From NCBI RefSeq assembly GCF_001442625.1, contig NZ_LMZQ01000003.1, positions 62,001-126,000 of the forward strand: a DNA stretch of 64,000 nucleotides. Direction: 5' to 3'. The notes under the pieces were generated by a model, which saw only the letters and a list, made by a program, of their open reading frames with translations, was not told the origin of the DNA and did no database searches. This document shows, piece by piece, positions 1-9,840 of the stretch. A program made the position numbers and the translations under genes. This stretch comes from Pedobacter ginsenosidimutans (GTDB lineage Bacteria > Bacteroidota > Bacteroidia > Sphingobacteriales > Sphingobacteriaceae). Each line of letters starts with the position of its first letter. The first letter of the stretch is position 1.

Positions 1-2001
1 ATGGATGGTTTCGCAGATTTCGATAATACTTTCTTCGAACACGCCGTGAGTAGATGGATAAGTTACCATCAAACACGATAAGTTGTCTTTGTGTAATTCT
101 GCTTTCGCTTTTAAATCTTCAACATCGATGTTACCATTCTCTAAAGATTTAACCACAACAATTTTCATATCGGCCATTGCAGCAGAAGCAGGGTTTGTTC
201 CGTGTGCCGAAGCAGGAATTAACGCTACATTACGGTGGAAATCGCCTCTATCGTGGTGATAAGCGCGGATAACCATTAAACCTGCATATTCGCCCTGGGC
301 ACCAGCATTTGGCTGTAAACTCATTGCGGCAAAACCGGTAATTTCACTTAACCATTTATCCAGTTCATTAAAAACCGAATAATAACCCAATACCTGATCG
401 GCAGGTGCAAATGGGTGGATGCGACCAAAGTGAGACCAGGTAACAGGAATCATCTCGGCAGTAGCATTTAATTTCATGGTACAGCTACCCAAAGCAATCA
501 TTGAGTGGCAAAGCGATAAATCTTTAGCTTCTAATGATTTGATATAACGCAACATTTCATGTTCTGAATGGTGCAAATTAAAGATTGGGTGTGTTAGATA
601 GGCTGAAGTACGTTGTAATGACGCAGGGATAACTGTTTCTACATTTTCTACCACCTCAACCTGATCGGCAGCAATGGCTTTAACTTTAGCAAAGATTTTA
701 GCAATTAAAGCTACATCTTCGAAAGTACTAGTTTCATCAAACGAAATAGTTGCAACGTTACCAACATAATTTAAGTTGATTTCGTTATCAATACATCCTG
801 AATGGATACCACCTTTTAAATCGCCTAAATCGAAACGGATCGTATCGAAATAAGCAGAATTTAACTGCTCAAAGCCTAAACTTTTCAATGTAGAAGCTAA
901 GCTGATGGCCAGACCGTGTGTACGTTCTGCAATGGCCTTTAGTCCTTTCGGACCATGGTAAGCTGCATAAAAACCAGCCATAATGGCCAACAATGCTTGT
1001 GCAGTACAGATGTTTGATGTTGCTTTATCTCTACGGATATGCTGTTCGCGGGTTTGCAAAGCCATACGTAAAGCATAATCGCCGTGACTATCGATGGTTA
1101 CACCGATAATACGACCCGGGATGTTACGTTTATATTCTTCTTTAGTTGCAAAAAATGCAGCATGTGGTCCACCGAAACCCATTGGTATACCCAAACGCTG
1201 GGTAGTTCCAACTACCACATCAGCTCCCCACTCGCCCGGAGGCGTTAACAAGGTTAAGCTTAAAATATCGGCAACTACCGTTAATTTAATATTTTGATTG
1301 TGCAATGCCGATGCAAAATCTTTGTAGTCGAAAACTTCACCGTTCCCTGCCGGGTACTGAACAATTGCGCCAAAGAAATCTTCACTAGCTACGAAATCTA
1401 AATGACTTCCAATCACCAGTTCAATGCCGTAAGGATTAGCTCTAGTTTTTAAAATATCGATCGTTTGAGGGAAAAGCAATTCCGAAACGAAGAACTTTTT
1501 AGCCGCCTGATTTTTACGCAAGCTATATTGCATAAACATCGCTTCAGCTGCAGCAGTACCTTCATCCAATAAAGATGCATTGGCAATCTCCATTCCGGTT
1601 AAATCGATAACCATCGTTTGGAAATTTAACAAAGCCTGCAAACGACCCTGTGCAATTTCCGCCTGATATGGTGTATATTGTGTGTACCATCCTGGATTTT
1701 CGAATACATTACGTAAAATTACACCCGGGGTAATGGTATCATAATAACCCTGTCCGATAAAGCTTTTAAAAACTTTATTCAACAATGAAGTTTGTTTTAA
1801 AGCACCAAGATATTCAGTTTCTGATTTCGCTGCAGGCAAGTTTAAAGGTTGTTTTAACCTGATTGCCGTCGGAACAGTTTGTTCAATCAGCTCATCAATA
1901 GAATTTACGCCAACAGCTTGCAACATTTCGACTGTATCTGCCTCATTTGGTGCAATATGACGATTTTGAAAATCTTCCTTGTAATGGATATTTAAGCTCA
2001 T
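1..2001 (-). CDS. gcvP: Glycine dehydrogenase (decarboxylating), P protein, 3' end cut by window
   Basis: PLP-dependent P protein of the glycine cleavage system. It decarboxylates glycine and passes the aminomethyl group to the lipoyl arm of GcvH. The reading frame starts at ATG 2001-1999 ([20 protein letters not shown]) and stays open to the left edge, giving 667 of the roughly 960 residues usual for the one-chain form. Visible family stretches include [19 protein letters not shown] and, late in the fragment, [15 protein letters not shown]. The lysine that binds PLP lies in the missing C-terminal part. The lipoyl-dependent role fits lipA in the same window. Identification is firm. Confidence 0.97.
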   Translation of the reverse strand, partial: MSLNIHYKEDFQNRHIAPNEADTVEMLQAVGVNSIDELIEQTVPTAIRLKQPLNLPAAKSETEYLGALKQTSLLNKVFKSFIGQGYYDTITPGVILRNVFENPGWYTQYTPYQAEIAQGRLQALLNFQTMVIDLTGMEIANASLLDEGTAAAEAMFMQYSLRKNQAAKKFFVSELLFPQTIDILKTRANPYGIELVIGSHLDFVASEDFFGAIVQYPAGNGEVFDYKDFASALHNQNIKLTVVADILSLTLLTPPGEWGADVVVGTTQRLGIPMGFGGPHAAFFATKEEYKRNIPGRIIGVTIDSHGDYALRMALQTREQHIRRDKATSNICTAQALLAIMAGFYAAYHGPKGLKAIAERTHGLAISLASTLKSLGFEQLNSAYFDTIRFDLGDLKGGIHSGCIDNEINLNYVGNVATISFDETSTFEDVALIAKIFAKVKAIAADQVEVVENVETVIPASLQRTSAYLTHPIFNLHHSEHEMLRYIKSLEAKDLSLCHSMIALGSCTMKLNATAEMIPVTWSHFGRIHPFAPADQVLGYYSVFNELDKWLSEITGFAAMSLQPNAGAQGEYAGLMVIRAYHHDRGDFHRNVALIPASAHGTNPASAAMADMKIVVVKSLENGNIDVEDLKAKAELHKDNLSCLMVTYPSTHGVFEESIIEICETIH

Positions 2002-2026
2002 GCGGTATGAATAATAAATTTGCGTG

Positions 2027-2034
2027 CAAAGGTA
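2027..2034 (-). promoter_or_regulatory. Putative -7 promoter element of gcvP
   Basis: Reads TACCTTTG on the minus strand, matching the Bacteroidota -7 consensus TAnnTTTG, 25 bases before the gcvP ATG. No TTG element is seen at the ideal 19-base spacing, so this rests on the -7 box alone. Confidence 0.5.
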
Positions 2035-2342
2035 ACAAAAACGAAGCTGTATTTCACTATCAATCAGTGTAAAAAAGGCGTCTTATTCATACTTAAAAGC
2101 GACAAAATTGGTAGATTTTGTGCACAAACAAGAAGACAAACGTTTGTTCATTTTTAAACGGATAACCGATTATTTGGAAAGCGGGACGTGTACTGAAATT
2201 AAAATCTGTTTAACCCATCAACTTCGATCTTTTGTAGTCTGTTAGGCTGAGGCCAGAAACACCTCCAATGTAAAATAGAAGCTACCTAAGGAAAGAAAAA
2301 AAGCATTTGCATAAATTTGAAAAGCATCTACCCCACGTTTTT
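2035..2342. other. Intergenic region without a recognised gene
   Basis: Divergent region between gcvP and the gene starting at 2343. It is A+T rich. A frame in phase with the downstream gene is open from TTG 2307, but no other coding signal, RNA gene or strong hairpin was seen. Confidence 0.5.
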
Positions 2343-3191
2343 ATGTCAACATTTAAAAATAACGTCGCACTTTTAGTTCATGCCTGCGATAGTTATGAAT
2401 TTCTTTATAAAGGTTTTGATTACACTTTCTCAGAAAACTGGGATTTTAAAATACCTTGCAATTATTATTTCGCTACAGAAATAAAAAACGCTGATGTGAA
2501 TGGCTTCACCAACATCAAATCGGGCAAAGGCGAATGGGCCGATCGCCTGGTAACGCTGTTAGGTAATATAGACGAAGAATATGTACTCTACTTCCAGGAA
2601 GATATGTGGTTAAGCAAACCTGTAAATCCTAAGTTCTTTACAGCACTGTTCGAACAGGCAATTGAAAACGATTGGCAACAGGTTAAACTTCATAGTTCTG
2701 GTGTTTATAAAACTAAAGAAACCACTAATTTTATTGAAGGATTTAATATTGCGGAGATCGATAATGAAGCTTCAAATTATTTAATGTCGCACCAGATTAC
2801 GCTTTGGAAAAAAGATTTTCTACTTGCCCAGCTCTATAAAAAAGAACATCCCTGGCGGAATGAGCGTAAAGGCACCAGGAGGTTGAAAAAATTAAATCCT
2901 TTGATTCTTCATGCCGATTACTTTGCAGAAAACGGCGCGGAGGAAATCAACAACAATAGAAATCCATCAGAACGGAGCGAGTATTATGCCGTTTCATTTA
3001 ACAGCACCCTAAATCACAATGCCGTTCGGTTTATCGAACTGTTAAAGTCGGGTAGTCAACCTCAAAAAGACTATGCTGCAGAACTGCTAAACCATTACGA
3101 CAACAATTTAACCCATAACGGTAAGGAAAGGCCTAAAAAAGAAGATTTTTTTAAGAAGCTTAAAACCTATCTATTGAAAAAGAATTCGTAA
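2343..3191 (+). CDS. Hypothetical protein, possibly a glycosyltransferase
   Basis: A 282-residue soluble protein with no signal peptide or membrane segment. The chosen start is ATG 2343 (MSTFKNNVALLVHACDSYEF); an in-phase TTG at 2307 would add 12 residues. The opening hydrophobic strand (VALLVHACDSY) followed by EEYVLYFQEDMWLSKPV near residues 80-100 resembles the first strand and acidic metal-binding loop of GT-A glycosyltransferases. The last 30 residues are lysine rich. Function is inferred from this pattern only. It could be a surface-sugar transferase, but no pathway partner is adjacent. Confidence 0.7.
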   Translation: MSTFKNNVALLVHACDSYEFLYKGFDYTFSENWDFKIPCNYYFATEIKNADVNGFTNIKSGKGEWADRLVTLLGNIDEEYVLYFQEDMWLSKPVNPKFFTALFEQAIENDWQQVKLHSSGVYKTKETTNFIEGFNIAEIDNEASNYLMSHQITLWKKDFLLAQLYKKEHPWRNERKGTRRLKKLNPLILHADYFAENGAEEINNNRNPSERSEYYAVSFNSTLNHNAVRFIELLKSGSQPQKDYAAELLNHYDNNLTHNGKERPKKEDFFKKLKTYLLKKNS

Positions 3192-3428
3192 TTAATTTTT
3201 TCATATCATATGGTTTGAAGAGCAATGGCTGTACTAAAATTCAAGTTTGTTCCCGCCATTTGCTACAATCTTTTTGAGATCATATCAACTTATTCAAGGT
3301 TGCTGTAAACAAAAAGGATTTTCACTGCTGTAGGGTTTAAAAACGACGGGCATTATAACAAACAGAGGCTGCAGGGCGCAATAGGTATTACGCTTTTATC
3401 TTTGGTCTTTCAGCTTTAGTCTTTAAAT

Positions 3429-3992
3429 CTACTTCTGCACTTTCCAGCCCTCATCTTTACTCAACTTTAATTTATAGGTTTTGGTAATGAAGTTGCTGTT
3501 TTTATTGGCATCTTTATCAAAGGGTTCGAAATCTGTTGTTGTCATTTTAAGTGATACCGTAACTTTTGCGGTGCTCGAATTTACCTGTGCAAAATCGACA
3601 GGTTTTTCGTCTGATAAAACATATTCTACAACTTTTACAGTGGCTTTGTCACCGTCCTGTTTCAACACCAACGGACTTGCCTTATCGGTTAAAGTGATCT
3701 GATAAACGTAGCTGCTATCTTTCGATAAGAATTTTTTCTTTGCTTCCTTTAAGCTTAATGAAACCAGACCTTTACTCGCTAAGGATTTATATTTCCCAAG
3801 CTCGAACATATCGTTTGTGCTGTTGAATTTGATCTCCCCAAAATTAAACCTGGCGGTTTTATATTCGGGATTGGCTTTTAGATAATCGGTAATTACCTCA
3901 GCAGCCTCATCCTGATTGATGGTAGTTTTGGTTTTACATGCGGTTAATCCGACAATGATAAAGGATAAAATATAAATGGTAAGTTTTTTCAT
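3429..3992 (-). CDS. Hypothetical lipoprotein
   Basis: 187 residues. An N-terminal hydrophobic stretch ends in the lipobox LTAC (residues 16-19), so the protein should be exported and lipid-anchored at Cys19. The mature part is lysine and threonine rich, alternates short beta-like segments (ATVKVVEYVLSD, STAKVTVSLKMTT), and ends in KLSKDEGWKVQK, a typical end for small periplasmic beta proteins. No family recognised. It stands alone between the convergent gene at 2343 and the transporter at 4190. Confidence 0.8.
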   Translation of the reverse strand: MKKLTIYILSFIIVGLTACKTKTTINQDEAAEVITDYLKANPEYKTARFNFGEIKFNSTNDMFELGKYKSLASKGLVSLSLKEAKKKFLSKDSSYVYQITLTDKASPLVLKQDGDKATVKVVEYVLSDEKPVDFAQVNSSTAKVTVSLKMTTTDFEPFDKDANKNSNFITKTYKLKLSKDEGWKVQK

Positions 3993-4032
3993 GTGTATAT
4001 GCTTTATGCTTTTTAAAGATATTTAATTTTAG

Positions 4033-4182
4033 TTTAACCGCAAAGAACGCGAAGTTTATTAATCTTTAAGGCTTAAACCACAAAGGCGCTAAGAACGCTA
4101 AGTTGCATTCAAGGCCAACAATAAATTCCAAAGCCCTGCTTTGCACCCTCTGCGTCTTCACTCTGCGTACTTTGCGGTAAAA
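4033..4182. repeat. Palindromic repeat, AACCGCAAAG family, copy A
   Basis: Left arm TTTAACCGCAAAG at 4033-4045 and right arm CTTTGCGGTAAA ending at 4182 are complementary. The interior holds further CGCTAAGAACGC and CTCTGCGT-like units. The right arm lies 8 bases from the stop codon of the EamA gene. Related copies occur at 5092 and 9323. Confidence 0.7.
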
Positions 4183-4189
4183 AACTAGA

Positions 4190-5080
4190 TTAATCTCGCT
4201 TTAAATATTTAAGATTCGGCAAAACCATCGCCGATAAAATTATTACAACGCCAACCCACCTTAAAAACGATACCTGCTCTTGTAACACAAAACCCGCCAT
4301 CATTACGGCAACGGGCAATTCTGCAGCGCTTAATATCGAACTTATGGCTGTTCCAATTCTGGGCACGCCTTCTGCGTAAAATAAAGGAGGAATAACCGTA
4401 CCAAAAACTGAGATAATTAATCCCCATTTTAATAAACTACCATTTAAAGCACCGTTAAATAAGAATGTTGGCGGAAAAATAATGAAGATCAATATACAGG
4501 CACCGGTAATCATCAAGGCACTTTTTTGCAATGGAGCATATTCATTTCCAATTCTACCACTCAATAATAAAAAGCCGGCATAACAAATTGCAGCCAATAA
4601 ACCGAAACCTATCCCTTTAAGATCCATGCTTTCGATACTTGTTTCGGCCATCCCACTTGCTAAAATTGTTCCGCCCAAAACCAAGAGAATTGCCAAAAGC
4701 TGTAAACCTGTTGGTTTCTTTTTAAAAATTAGGTATTCCATTAAAATACTCATCCAAATGAACTGCATTAACAAAATAATCGCCACCGAATTGGGCACCA
4801 ACTTTACACACTGATAATAAAAAATACTCACCAAGCCCGTGCATGTTCCTGCGATTATCATTTTCCACCAAGGGGTTTTAGGTACAATCGCTTTAGCCTT
4901 ATAACCAGCTGTTCTGCTTTGAAAGAAAAATAGTACCCATAAAATTACGGCACCAAAGAAAGCCTGAGCCCCTGTAACATCACCCAGCGTATAACCTTCA
5001 TGATAAGCCAGTTTAACAAAAGTAGAGAGGATACCAAAACTGCAGGCACCAAAAAAAACAAGGAGAATTCCTTTTAACAT
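4190..5080 (-). CDS. EamA/DMT family transporter
   Basis: Inner-membrane permease of the drug/metabolite transporter superfamily, 296 residues. About ten hydrophobic segments form two EamA halves, the first to about residue 140 and the second from DLKGIGFGLLAAICYAGFLL onward. The start is set at ATG 5080 (MLKGILLVFFGACSFG) rather than TTG 5089, because TTG only adds three residues. Substrate cannot be told; relatives export amino acids or small metabolites. It is bracketed by two copies of the AACCGCAAAG palindrome. Confidence 0.9.
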   Translation of the reverse strand: MLKGILLVFFGACSFGILSTFVKLAYHEGYTLGDVTGAQAFFGAVILWVLFFFQSRTAGYKAKAIVPKTPWWKMIIAGTCTGLVSIFYYQCVKLVPNSVAIILLMQFIWMSILMEYLIFKKKPTGLQLLAILLVLGGTILASGMAETSIESMDLKGIGFGLLAAICYAGFLLLSGRIGNEYAPLQKSALMITGACILIFIIFPPTFLFNGALNGSLLKWGLIISVFGTVIPPLFYAEGVPRIGTAISSILSAAELPVAVMMAGFVLQEQVSFLRWVGVVIILSAMVLPNLKYLKRD

Positions 5081-5091
5081 AAAATTCAATA

Positions 5092-5203
5092 TTTAACCGC
5101 AAAGGACACTAAGGTTTTCGCAAAGAAGCGCAGCGCTTGATTAAACCGATGCACCTAACTTTGCGTTCTTTGCGCCCTTTTCTTTGCAGTCTTTGCGGTT
5201 AAA
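5092..5203. repeat. Palindromic repeat, AACCGCAAAG family, copy B
   Basis: TTTAACCGCAAAG at 5092-5104 pairs perfectly with CTTTGCGGTTAAA at 5191-5203. The right arm ends one base before the pdxJ stop codon complement at 5205. It fills nearly the whole gap between the EamA gene and pdxJ. Confidence 0.8.
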
Positions 5204-5204
5204 A

Positions 5205-5921
5205 CTAAGCCAATTGTTGTAAATATTTCTGAATGGTGGTTTCCAGCCCCAGATAAAGTGCATCGCTAATTAGCGCATGACCGATTGAAACTTCTAATAA
5301 ACCAGGGATGCTCTGCGCAAAATAATGTAAGTTGTGTAAGTCGAGATCATGCCCCGCGTTAATTCCCAAACCTAATTTGTTGGCATGATGTGCTGCAGCA
5401 ATGTAACTCACTACTGCCTTTTCGCGGTCGGCAAAATAATTATGTGCATAAGCCTCGGTATATAATTCAATCCGGTCTGTTCCGGTTTCTACCGCACCCT
5501 CAACCATCTCTACAACCGGATCTACAAAAATAGAAACGCGGATACCTTCCTTTTGGAAAACAGCAACCATTTCTTTCAGGTAGTCTTTGTGTTTAATTGT
5601 ATCCCAACCGTGGTTTGATGTAATCTGACCTTCGGCATCAGGCACCAGTGTAACCTGAGCAGGTTTGTTGGCCAATACCAGATCAACAAATTTATCTTCT
5701 TTGCAATTTCCTTCAATATTAAATTCTGTCGCAATAACAGCCTTTAAATCGTAAACATCCTGGTAACGGATATGGCGTTCATCAGGGCGTGGATGCACAG
5801 TAATTCCCTGTGCGCCGAAACGCTCGCAATCTAATGCAACCTTAACCAGATCAGGATTATTACCTCCGCGACTGTTGCGGAGTGTAGCAATTTTATTGAT
5901 ATTAACCGATAACTTTGTCAT
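5205..5921 (-). CDS. pdxJ: Pyridoxine 5'-phosphate synthase
   Basis: 238 residues, normal length. PdxJ condenses 3-amino-2-oxopropyl phosphate with 1-deoxyxylulose 5-phosphate to make pyridoxine 5'-phosphate in the DXP-dependent vitamin B6 pathway. The start is unambiguous ([20 protein letters not shown]). Family stretches seen are [16 protein letters not shown] near residue 36, FNIEGNC near 68, QVTLVPD near 90, and [13 protein letters not shown] near 190. It supplies the cofactor used by enzymes such as GcvP. A -7 promoter box lies almost directly before the ATG. Confidence 0.98.
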   Translation of the reverse strand: MTKLSVNINKIATLRNSRGGNNPDLVKVALDCERFGAQGITVHPRPDERHIRYQDVYDLKAVIATEFNIEGNCKEDKFVDLVLANKPAQVTLVPDAEGQITSNHGWDTIKHKDYLKEMVAVFQKEGIRVSIFVDPVVEMVEGAVETGTDRIELYTEAYAHNYFADREKAVVSYIAAAHHANKLGLGINAGHDLDLHNLHYFAQSIPGLLEVSIGHALISDALYLGLETTIQKYLQQLA

Positions 5922-5925
5922 GAAG

Positions 5926-5933
5926 CAAAGATA
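5926..5933 (-). promoter_or_regulatory. Putative -7 promoter element of pdxJ
   Basis: TATCTTTG on the minus strand, only four bases before the pdxJ ATG at 5921. If used, the transcript would start at or very near the start codon. Confidence 0.5.
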
Positions 5934-6004
5934 AGGCTTTGCCCTTGTTAATCTTAAACCTTAAAAAAATTTGACTTTTTTTTGCTCATATTTGCTTCTT
6001 GTAA

Positions 6005-7645
6005 ATGAACTTAAAAGATACAACACTATATAAATTCCTGATCGTTTTACTTGCAATTGCGAGTATACCAGCACTTTTTGGCGGCGTGATGGAGCCCGAT
6101 GGCGCATTGTATGCCTCCATGTCTAAAAACATCATCCTGTTTAAAGATTGGTTTAACCTTTACGGTCGCGGGGCCGACTGGCTGGATAAACCCCACCTCA
6201 CTTTTTGGATTTCTGCAGCATCCTTTAAAATTTTCGGAATCTCATCCTTCGCCTATAAATTACCATCATTTCTGTTCGGTTTACTGGGTGCGTGGTATTT
6301 ATACAAATTAGCTAAAGATATATACGATGAAAAAACCGGGTTAATCAGTGCGGTGATTTTTCTAAGTGCCTTGCATATCATCACCTCTACTTTTGATGTT
6401 AGGGCCGAAATTTATATTGCAACCTTTACATTAGCATCTATTTACCATTATTATAAAGCACATCAAAATTCTTTTTGGCACATTGTAGCAGGCTCATTTT
6501 TTGCTGCCTGCGCAATATTGATCAAAGGAATTTTTGTGCTGATCCCTGTATTTGCCGGTTTTATTATCTACTGGTTACTAACAAAACAGTACCGTCAGCT
6601 TTTAAAACCTAAATGGTATATCGCCATTCTTTTGATTTTTGTTTTTATTACACCCGAGCTGTATTCACTTTACACGCAATTCGATCTGCATCCCGAAAAA
6701 ATTGTTTTTGAAAGGACGGGTGTTTCGGGTTTAAAATTTTTCTTTTGGGACAGTCAATTTGGGCGTTTCTTTAACAATGGGCCGATTAAAGGTAAAGGGG
6801 ATATTTCGTTTTTTCTACACACTACTCTTTGGGCATTCCTTCCTTGGTCTGTACTATTTTATACGGCAGTTGTAAATCTGTTTAAAAGAAAAAATAGAAT
6901 TACTTTAGCTCCCGAAAGCATTATAATCTGGGCAAGTGCAGCAGTTACTTTTCTGATCTTTTCGCTTTCTAAATTTCAGTTGCCGCATTATATCCTGATT
7001 ATCTTTCCTCAGTTTTCGATCATAACAGCGCTGTACTTAAGGCAGCTTGGCAGCAAAGGTTTAAAAACCTTCTTTTTTATCCAGAATATCATTTTCATTT
7101 TGGTTATTGCCTTACTTTCTGTCTTAGCCTTTTTCTTTGGGTTCGAAAACCCGTATTTAATTATCGGTATCCTGATTGTTGTTCTCGCCATCTCTTTCTT
7201 ACTATTTAAAGGCATTTTATTGGAAACCATCATTGCGAGGAGTGCATTTTTATCTGTTGGATTAATGATATTCCTCTTCATTTTTTTCTACCCGGCCCTT
7301 TTAAAATATCAATCAGGTATGCAGGCAGGTAATTGGTTAAAGCAAAATTATCCTACTGCTCAACCTGCAGTATTAAATTATATAGATGCATTCTCTTTTG
7401 ATTTTTATGCCCCGGGAGAAGTAAAATATCTGCATAATTATAGTGATCTCGACAAATCAAAGAACCTAAAAGACTTGGTTATATACATTCCAGAACAGGA
7501 ATTGGCAAAACTAAAAAGCGAATACCATGCTGAAATTCTAAAATCGTTTGAATATTTTCATACCACGAAACTGACGGGTAAATTTTTAAACGTGAAAACG
7601 CGACCTCAGGTTTTAGAGCATTTTTATCTGGTTAAAATACATTAA
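6005..7645 (+). CDS. GT39/ArnT-like membrane glycosyltransferase
   Basis: 546 residues with about eleven membrane segments and an N-terminal loop carrying VMEPDGALYASMSKNI, the acidic loop position used by PMT/ArnT GT-C enzymes. A second loop GRGADWLDKPHLTFW also matches the family. The enzyme probably moves a sugar from a polyprenyl-phosphate donor to an envelope acceptor on the outer face of the inner membrane. The C-terminal 120 residues are a soluble domain. The GtrA gene starts one base after its stop, and GtrA proteins often work with such transferases. The exact acceptor is unknown. Confidence 0.92.
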   Translation: MNLKDTTLYKFLIVLLAIASIPALFGGVMEPDGALYASMSKNIILFKDWFNLYGRGADWLDKPHLTFWISAASFKIFGISSFAYKLPSFLFGLLGAWYLYKLAKDIYDEKTGLISAVIFLSALHIITSTFDVRAEIYIATFTLASIYHYYKAHQNSFWHIVAGSFFAACAILIKGIFVLIPVFAGFIIYWLLTKQYRQLLKPKWYIAILLIFVFITPELYSLYTQFDLHPEKIVFERTGVSGLKFFFWDSQFGRFFNNGPIKGKGDISFFLHTTLWAFLPWSVLFYTAVVNLFKRKNRITLAPESIIIWASAAVTFLIFSLSKFQLPHYILIIFPQFSIITALYLRQLGSKGLKTFFFIQNIIFILVIALLSVLAFFFGFENPYLIIGILIVVLAISFLLFKGILLETIIARSAFLSVGLMIFLFIFFYPALLKYQSGMQAGNWLKQNYPTAQPAVLNYIDAFSFDFYAPGEVKYLHNYSDLDKSKNLKDLVIYIPEQELAKLKSEYHAEILKSFEYFHTTKLTGKFLNVKTRPQVLEHFYLVKIH

Positions 7646-7646
7646 C

Positions 7647-8027
7647 ATGGATTTATTCTTCCGCATCTTAAAATTTGGATTAACGGGTTTCCTCGGAATG
7701 GCGATTGATTTCGGCGCCACCTGGTTGTGTAAGGAGAAAATCAAGATAAACAAATACATTTCTAATGCCATTGGTTTTACTTTGGCGGTAACCAATAACT
7801 ACCTCATTAACCGCGTATGGACATTTCAGAGCACTAATAGTCATTGGGGAACAGAATTTAGTAAATTTCTGGTAGTAAGTTTAATCGGTTTAGGGCTAAA
7901 CACCTTTATCATTTACCTGTTCCACCAAAGGAAAAACGGCACCAATTTTTATGTAGCCAAATTCTTTGCAATAGTGATTGTTTTTGTCTGGAATTTCCTT
8001 GCGAACATGCTTTTTACATTTAGGTAA
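7647..8027 (+). CDS. GtrA family membrane protein
   Basis: 126 residues, four membrane segments, typical GtrA length. The family motif area KFGLTGFLGMAIDFGATWL opens the protein and NNYLINRVWTF lies near residue 50. GtrA proteins are thought to flip polyprenyl-phosphate-linked sugars or assist their transfer. Being one base downstream of the GT39 gene, it is almost certainly co-transcribed and probably supplies the lipid-linked sugar to it. Confidence 0.93.
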   Translation: MDLFFRILKFGLTGFLGMAIDFGATWLCKEKIKINKYISNAIGFTLAVTNNYLINRVWTFQSTNSHWGTEFSKFLVVSLIGLGLNTFIIYLFHQRKNGTNFYVAKFFAIVIVFVWNFLANMLFTFR

Positions 8028-8151
8028 AATACTTTCGAAATAGATCCTTAAACAAATCCGATAGCTATCGGATCAGGATGACGGTCTGTTCAAAATTTTT
8101 ATACAATTCGCGCGGACTAATGAGCTAATGACTACTGAACGAATGAACCAT

Positions 8152-8274
8152 TTAAGTAACGTTTTTGCCAATAAAATAGAACACAACAAGCCATATTAAT
8201 CCTTTAATCAGGAAGAATAAAAACCCAACCAGTCCCACCCGCTTAAACCATAATTTTACTTTTTCTTTGTTCAT
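8152..8274 (-). CDS. Small single-pass membrane protein, 40 residues
   Basis: ATG 8274 to TAA 8152 encodes a 40-residue protein: a basic N-terminus (MNKEKVKLWFKRVG), one or two hydrophobic stretches (LVGFLFFLIKG, LIWLVVFYFIG) and a short polar end. Basic head plus hydrophobic core with a W-K/R pattern is typical of genuine small inner-membrane proteins and unlikely by chance. Very short proteins of this shape are common in Bacteroidota and have sometimes been misnamed in databases. Function unknown. It lies convergent to gtrA and divergent from the deacetylase gene. Confidence 0.6.
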   Translation of the reverse strand: MNKEKVKLWFKRVGLVGFLFFLIKGLIWLVVFYFIGKNVT

Positions 8275-8334
8275 GGCGATGTTTGTAAAGATAATGGATT
8301 TGGCTTAAATTAGAAAGATTTTAAATAAGGAATT

Positions 8335-9315
8335 ATGAAGTTATCTAAATCTTTGCTCCTCGTTATTTTTTCCATTTGCTTTTTTGGTGTTAAAGTTTTT
8401 GCACAGAATTTTGATGATATCAAACGTTACAAGGTGAACTTTGCTACAGCCGTCCGCGCTAATGAAAAGCTGATTGCAGTTAGAAGCTTTTCTGCAAATA
8501 ATCAAAAGTATTTGCTGTTGGTGAATCCAGAAAACTTAGAAACCAAAACAGATTTGGCAAATAAGTATGCTTTAAGCGGCTTACAATTTCAAAACGTATT
8601 GGCGATTTTCAAAAATACAGCTTATGTCAAATCGATTGAGGCAGCTGCGGCTAAAGATTTGCAACTTCAAAATGCGGGGATCGATCATGCCATTCCGAAT
8701 GAAAAGGGGATTACCTTAACGATTGATCTTTGTCCATCGCATAGGGCCTTAGACAGGATTATTTTTCAGTCTGTTTTCGATGAATTTAAAAAGATAGAAC
8801 AGCCTGCGCCACTCGCGGTTTCTGTTTCTGGTAAATGGATGTTAAAGCATCAGGATGATTTGAACTGGCTGAAAAGTCTGGTAGAGAAAAAGGAACTGAA
8901 TATTACCTGGGTAAACCATACCTACAACCACGAGGTGAATAAGTTACCCTTAGCTGAAAACTTTTTATTGGCACCCGGAACCAATTTAGATGTGGAGGTA
9001 TTGGAGAATGAAAAACTGATGCTCAAAAATGGTTTAACGCCATCTGTATTTTTCCGTTTCCCCGGCCTGGTATCTGATAAGACCATCGTAGAAAAGATCG
9101 AGGCCTACGGATTAATCCCTGTAGGAAGTGACGCCTGGCTTGCAAAAGGACAACAGCCTAATGCGGGCAGTATTGTTTTGATTCATGGCAACGGCAATGA
9201 AGAAATCGGCGTGAAAGATTTCATCCAGTTATTAAAAACCAAACAGGCCGATGTAAAAAGTAAACAATGGCTGCTTTTCGATTTAAGACAGGGATTGGAA
9301 AAGGAATTTGAATAA
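8335..9315 (+). CDS. Exported polysaccharide deacetylase (NodB-like)
   Basis: 326 residues with a signal peptide ending VKVFAQ at about residue 24. The NodB fold is marked by LTIDLCPS (motif 1, near 130), NHTYNHEV with the HxxxH metal pair (motif 2, near 197), FFRFPG (motif 3, near 240) and VLIHGNGNE (motif 5, near 285). Motif 1 keeps the first Asp but has Leu where classical enzymes have a second Asp. That variant is known in some branches. It should act in the periplasm or at the surface on an N-acetylated glycan; the substrate is unknown. Confidence 0.85.
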   Translation: MKLSKSLLLVIFSICFFGVKVFAQNFDDIKRYKVNFATAVRANEKLIAVRSFSANNQKYLLLVNPENLETKTDLANKYALSGLQFQNVLAIFKNTAYVKSIEAAAAKDLQLQNAGIDHAIPNEKGITLTIDLCPSHRALDRIIFQSVFDEFKKIEQPAPLAVSVSGKWMLKHQDDLNWLKSLVEKKELNITWVNHTYNHEVNKLPLAENFLLAPGTNLDVEVLENEKLMLKNGLTPSVFFRFPGLVSDKTIVEKIEAYGLIPVGSDAWLAKGQQPNAGSIVLIHGNGNEEIGVKDFIQLLKTKQADVKSKQWLLFDLRQGLEKEFE

Positions 9316-9322
9316 CCTGCTT

Positions 9323-9436
9323 TTTAACCGCAAAGGATGCAGAGGGAAGGCGCAGAGCACGCAAAGCTTGGTTCAGATAGCTTTAAATCAGCCTTAGCAC
9401 CTCTTTGCGAAAAACTTTGCGTTCTTTGCGGTAAAA
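9323..9436. repeat. Palindromic repeat, AACCGCAAAG family, copy C
   Basis: TTTAACCGCAAAG at 9323-9335 and CTTTGCGGTAAAA at 9424-9436 are complementary but for one missing base. The element fills the convergent gap, and the right arm directly touches the stop codon of the gene at 9437. Confidence 0.75.
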
Positions 9437-9778
9437 CTACTTCTTAGCTGGCAATAACTTTATTTCTTTGGCCTTAAAGCGGTTGTTCACGATTTCGCCG
9501 GTAACCTCTGCTTTGCTTACGGCATTGCAAAAACCATGTTCGCCATGGGCATCGCCAAAATCATCAATACCTTTTCCATCAACAAAATAAGATTTACCAT
9601 CTATTTTTACTGCTAACTCGCAGTCTTTACCTTTCATTTTAAACTGACATTCGCCACAAGCAATATCTACTGTTTGTTTAGTGATTACTTTTGCCGTTTC
9701 AGCTTTTTTAGGAGCAGTTTGGGCATTTACAGAAAACGCAAATACACCAAGAATTAAAGCAAATATTAACTTTTTCAT
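9437..9778 (-). CDS. Small exported Cys-rich protein (DUF6370-like)
   Basis: 113 residues with a signal peptide ending FSVNAQ at residue 20. The mature part carries DIACGECQFKMKGKDCELAV and GEHGFCNAV, so there are four cysteines, one pair as CGEC. The pattern matches the small periplasmic DUF6370 family. The cysteines and nearby His residues suggest a metal site or disulfides, but no function is known. Single gene ending at repeat copy C. Confidence 0.8.
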   Translation of the reverse strand: MKKLIFALILGVFAFSVNAQTAPKKAETAKVITKQTVDIACGECQFKMKGKDCELAVKIDGKSYFVDGKGIDDFGDAHGEHGFCNAVSKAEVTGEIVNNRFKAKEIKLLPAKK

Positions 9779-9840
9779 CTCTTTTCTTTTTTCAAATGTA
9801 AGTTTTCAAGGGCAAAAGAACCACAATTCTTTGTAAAATA

